Shown in pieces: positions 60,661-64,000 of a stretch of DNA of 64,000 nucleotides (the stretch's first letter is position 1; each line of letters opens with the position of its first letter). Source of the stretch: Eudromia elegans (lineage: Eukaryota > Chordata > Aves > Tinamiformes > Tinamidae). The stretch lies in contig PTEX01000024.1 in assembly GCA_003342815.1 (NCBI GenBank), positions 3,547,517-3,611,516 of the forward strand, given 5' to 3'. Position numbers and translations under genes: made by a program. The notes under the pieces were generated by a model. That model searched no databases and was not told the DNA's origin. It saw only the letters and a list, made by a program, of their open reading frames with translations.

Positions 60661-62339
60661 TCTGTAGTGACGCTCACAGGGAATTTAGAAAATGGGAGTG
60701 GAAAAGACAAGGATTATATTAAGCAATGTTACAGTATGAGAAAAGATAGGGCAAATGTATGTATTGCTTTATTTGAGATCACAGTGATTATTTGGTTGCA
60801 GTTAAGACTTCAGTTTCACATTAAAAAGCTTAATGAGTTTCAATATAATGATATATATATGTACTCAGTATAATAGTACAGTATTTGGTTGGAAAATAGA
60901 ACTACCACCCTCTAGGTAATTCTTACTCCTTTTTTTTTTTTCAGAATTGTGTATAAATTTTAAATTCATTGTGAAATGTAAAATCTGAGGAAATGCTCTG
61001 GAGAGAAGGGAGCATTTCCTTTCAGTTATGTCATTTCTGCATGAAATTGAAACAGTTTAAAGAGTCTCTCTTTTTAATCTAAATACAAATTAATAAAGAA
61101 AATGGCAACTGTTAGTTTCTGTACTTGAAACCATAAAATGTCATTTGAATCCAAGTACTGCCACAAAATAGCTGAACTTTAAAGCTGTCCTCTATGGAAA
61201 GCTACTCTGCCAATAAGGATTCTTCCAGCTTTATTTACATATTAAACTCAAATAAATAGATAAAATAATGTTAATGGTTCAATCAACCATATCTGCCAGC
61301 ACTCTTATAAGATTTTATGTTTATTCTAGGGAGCACATAGCATGTTACTTAAATATCAGAATTGGTACTTATATTTTGATTATCTTAATGTTTTGAAAGA
61401 GTAACAAAATAAAGTCAAGGCAACACAGTCACAACAAAATCAAATTCCCTTTTCTGCATTCTAACAAAGAAAAACGTGTTTTTTTTTCTTGAAATGCATT
61501 AGTAGTTAGTCCTAAAATAAAAGAGATAGGAATATTTTTAGAATATTTATGTTTATTTTATTTTGACTGCTCCAGCAGCCTTTGACTAAAATTTTCTTTT
61601 TGTGTACATGCAGTGAAAGCAGCACTTCAAAATATCTTTTATTGTCTCTCTCTTGAGTCATCACAGTTCACTCCCTTCCTTGGTGCCTTTTCTTTTTCTT
61701 TTTCTTGGTTTATGTTTTCCTTTTGAAAATTAGGGTTCCATTAAAGTGTCTGAACCATGAACAATTGCTAGCAGTTTTTTCATTATTTAATTTAACAGGA
61801 TGACTTAGGATTTTATTTTAGATCAAACTTTTGTTTATTTTTACTGTAAAGTCAATAAAAAGAAAATAGAGCCTCACTTGGCATGTAGATACATGCTAAA
61901 GACAAGCAACAAATACAAACAACCCTTGCTGAAGCGAATAGAGAGTAAATATAGCAGAATTTTTTTCTATCCAACACAGCTCATGTGCAGTGACTCTTTT
62001 TTTTCCCAATGATTAGCTCTACAAAGCTTCATTTTGAGGACTGCTTATTTTATAGTTTAAGGCAAACAATCTTTATGTACAGTCAAAGCCTCAAACTTTT
62101 AGTTTTACATTAATGTAGCTACCTTTAATAGAAGAGTGTAGTGACTCACATGTTTTCATGTTTTAAAGATTAAAAAAAAAAAGATAAAAATGTATTATAA
62201 TATGTTTGGTTCCTTTTAAAATGCCCCTGATATGGTATTTTAAAATTCCCCAAGAGACCAACATGCAAAAGATTCTCCTGCATGTTAAGTGAAAGAACAT
62301 ACCCTGTTGAACTGACTCTTGATTAAATAAATACTTAAG
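60661..62339. other. Intergenic sequence, no gene seen
   Basis: Strongly AT-rich, stop-dense, with several T-runs and no frame above about 95 codons (60586-60873, which starts in the preceding element). No repeat is recognised. Confidence 0.55.
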
Positions 62340-62545
62340 CAAATACACATCTGTTTAATTTGTGGTAATGGATCCTCATATGCATTACTAATGAGGCATT
62401 TGAATAATTATTTGATTACTAAAAGGATATATAAATGCTATTACAAAATATCCAGAGTTACCTTAAATTGGTTCAGTGATTTTTCTGTCAATTAGCCCTC
62501 ATTCTGTTTTACTACGTTTAACTAGATCACTTTTTCCCTCGGCAG
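62340..62545. promoter_or_regulatory. Candidate AT-rich regulatory element
   Basis: Dense homeodomain-type cores: TTTAATTTGTGGTAATGG near 62353, CATATGCATTACTAATGAGG near 62378 and GAATAATTATTTGATTACT near 62402. It is followed directly by the TA/CA microsatellite. AT content alone could give such matches. Confidence 0.25.
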
Positions 62546-62548
62546 CAA

Positions 62549-62606
62549 ATATATATATATACACACACACATATATGTAGATATATGCATATATCTATAT
62601 ATACAC
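62549..62606. repeat. TA/CA compound microsatellite
   Basis: TA repeats, then (AC)5, then ATATATGTAGATATATGCAT-type units. Confidence 0.9.
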
Positions 62607-63021
62607 CTGTTTTATGGTAATGAGAAAATCTATATGAAGTTATTTCTATTCCTGATTTTATCCTGCTGATTGTATTTTTTCAAGCTTTCTTTCTAATATA
62701 ATTTTGTATAGACACTTAAGTAACGAAAGTAGCTTTTTAGTTATTTTGAAAATATCCAAAGGGATAGTTTTCAAAAATACAACAGCAGCAGCAGAGGAGA
62801 GTAAAGGTGTGAGCTCTGTTTTCAGAGTTAAGAAGAACGTTTACTAAGCATTTGAAATGGAGTCTCTAGAAGCTCACATGAGATTTACCATTCTTCTTGC
62901 ATCTTCTGTATCTCGTATTTCAAGTACTCTAAGTAATATTTAAGAAAGTATGATGTATGTAGGTATACGCATATATTTGTGACCATTGTGGCTTAAGAAA
63001 TATCATCAAAGTAGAATGAAT

Positions 63022-63066
63022 CTATAGCACTAATTATTTGTATAGCACTAATGAAATCAGTGCTAT
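63022..63066. repeat. Short direct plus inverted repeat
   Basis: TATAGCACTAAT occurs at 63023-63034 and 63041-63052. The second copy also forms an 8-bp perfect stem, ATAGCACT (63042-63049) with AGTGCTAT (63059-63066), around a 9-nt loop. Confidence 0.7.
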
Positions 63067-63769
63067 GGAAATGCTTGCAGATATTGCACGCTAAGATTGC
63101 TGAATTTTTTTTTTTTTCCCCCCTGGTCCACGTAACAGATCGCAGTGATAACTGCAGTTCATCTTCCAGAGAGCGTTTGAATGTCTTTCAGCGTTCTCCC
63201 TATCAAGATGTTATTTTAGAACGTTGATGTCTATCAACGATGTCAAGGTAACATTGGAGCAAGTACTTCCTGACATGAGCTAAAGGCGAACATGCCTGTG
63301 AAACGTTCCACAGGATTTCTTACGATCTTGCTAGTCATGCAATGTAGTCCAGTTACCCGAGGCAGTGCTCCTAAGATAGGTACATTCCTTGAAGAAGCAC
63401 TCACACCAACATAACTGCTGGCGTTGCTGTTACCTACAACCTTCCTTTACTGCAGACAAGAACTTTATCTTGACTTTTATACATCATGAGGAAATGTTCC
63501 CTCTGTTACAAATGCCCTATCGAAATGGAATATTACCATGTTTCCTCTGCCAGGGACCAGATGAAAAATGGTAGCTGAAGCCCTTTTTCATCCAAAATAT
63601 GCTAGATGAAACCCAGACATTGAATTTACCACAGAAATTTTACATCTTGAGAAGAGTGAATGTAAGTGTAATGTACACAACCTACATTACAGAGAGTAGT
63701 CTTCTCGGATATGAAAGGACTGTGTGTTCACTCACTGCTACTCCTCGGGCCTAAGGTTATTGCTGGAGA

Positions 63770-64000
63770 TAATCCATTTATCACTATGTAATTTCACCTT
63801 CTTTAACTGATTTGAATTTAAATTTGTATTCTGTGTTAAATAATGAACCTCTTATTAATAATTAACAAGGTTCAGTGCAAATGTGAGGCAGTTAATTAAA
63901 TATTAAATAAAGCACATTGTATTAGCCTGTATTGTAATCAATATTCTACATTTTTGGCTATGCATTTTAGATATGACTTGTACTTCACATGTTATGGCTA
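63770..64000. promoter_or_regulatory. Candidate conserved non-coding element at the window end
   Basis: Non-repetitive AT-rich sequence with TTATTAATAATTAAC near 63854 and CAGTTAATTAAATATTAAAT near 63890, plus other TAAT cores. It runs off the end of the window. Evidence is motif density only. Confidence 0.25.

Noticed and set aside
1..64000. CRISPR arrays, bacterial operons, phage or plasmid modules
   Set aside because: No regularly spaced repeats, no tightly packed long frames with ribosome sites, and a eukaryotic repeat content.

Overview
The window reads as vertebrate, almost certainly avian, non-coding DNA. The background is AT-rich, all six frames are broken by dense stops, and there is no operon layout. 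Only two old interspersed repeats are recognisable, and both belong to the CR1 LINE clade that dominates bird and reptile genomes: a reverse-transcriptase fossil near 35.6-36.7 kb and a 5'-truncated 3' end near 58.6 kb. This low repeat density with CR1 as the only recognisable family fits a bird better than a mammal. No Alu, L1 or other mammal-type repeat was seen. The species and the neighbouring genes cannot be named from the sequence.

No protein-coding gene, exon, tRNA, rRNA or known microRNA could be supported. The longest open frames (216, 189, 147 and 133 codons) either lie in GC-rich patches, where stops are rare, or run through homopolymer tracts. None shows a recognisable domain. The window is best read as a gene desert or the inside of a very long intron.

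Layout: 1-8.2 kb is featureless. From 8.2 to 15 kb there are several AT-rich, homeodomain-site-rich blocks that look like conserved non-coding elements, plus a GC-richer patch at 13.1-13.6 kb. A GC-rich patch follows at 16.3-16.7 kb. The 17-29 kb stretch is mostly plain sequence with small tandem duplications and homopolymers. At 29-31 kb there is an enhancer-like block, a doubled E-box in a Z-DNA-prone tract and a compact CpG island. The 32-33 kb stretch holds TA-rich microsatellites and an unusual three-arm inverted repeat, and 35.6-36.7 kb holds the CR1 fossil. From 37 to 48 kb there are enhancer-like blocks and a very strong small CpG island at 42.4-42.8 kb, along with a 37-bp tandem duplication next to a T11C21 tract and further GC-rich patches at 44.3-44.8 and 46.9-47.4 kb. 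At 49.6 kb two perfect hairpins sit side by side. Another CpG island lies at 56.2-56.4 kb beside an enhancer-like block, the CR1 3' end is at 58.5-58.6 kb, and 60.0-60.7 kb and the last 1.7 kb carry further enhancer-like sequence.

The most interesting architecture is the repeated pairing of small, CpG-bearing GC-rich islands with immediately adjacent AT-rich blocks carrying homeodomain, POU or forkhead-type sites (42.4, 44.8, 47.4 and 56.4 kb). This resembles orphan CpG islands next to developmental enhancers. It is an inference: conservation could not be measured here.
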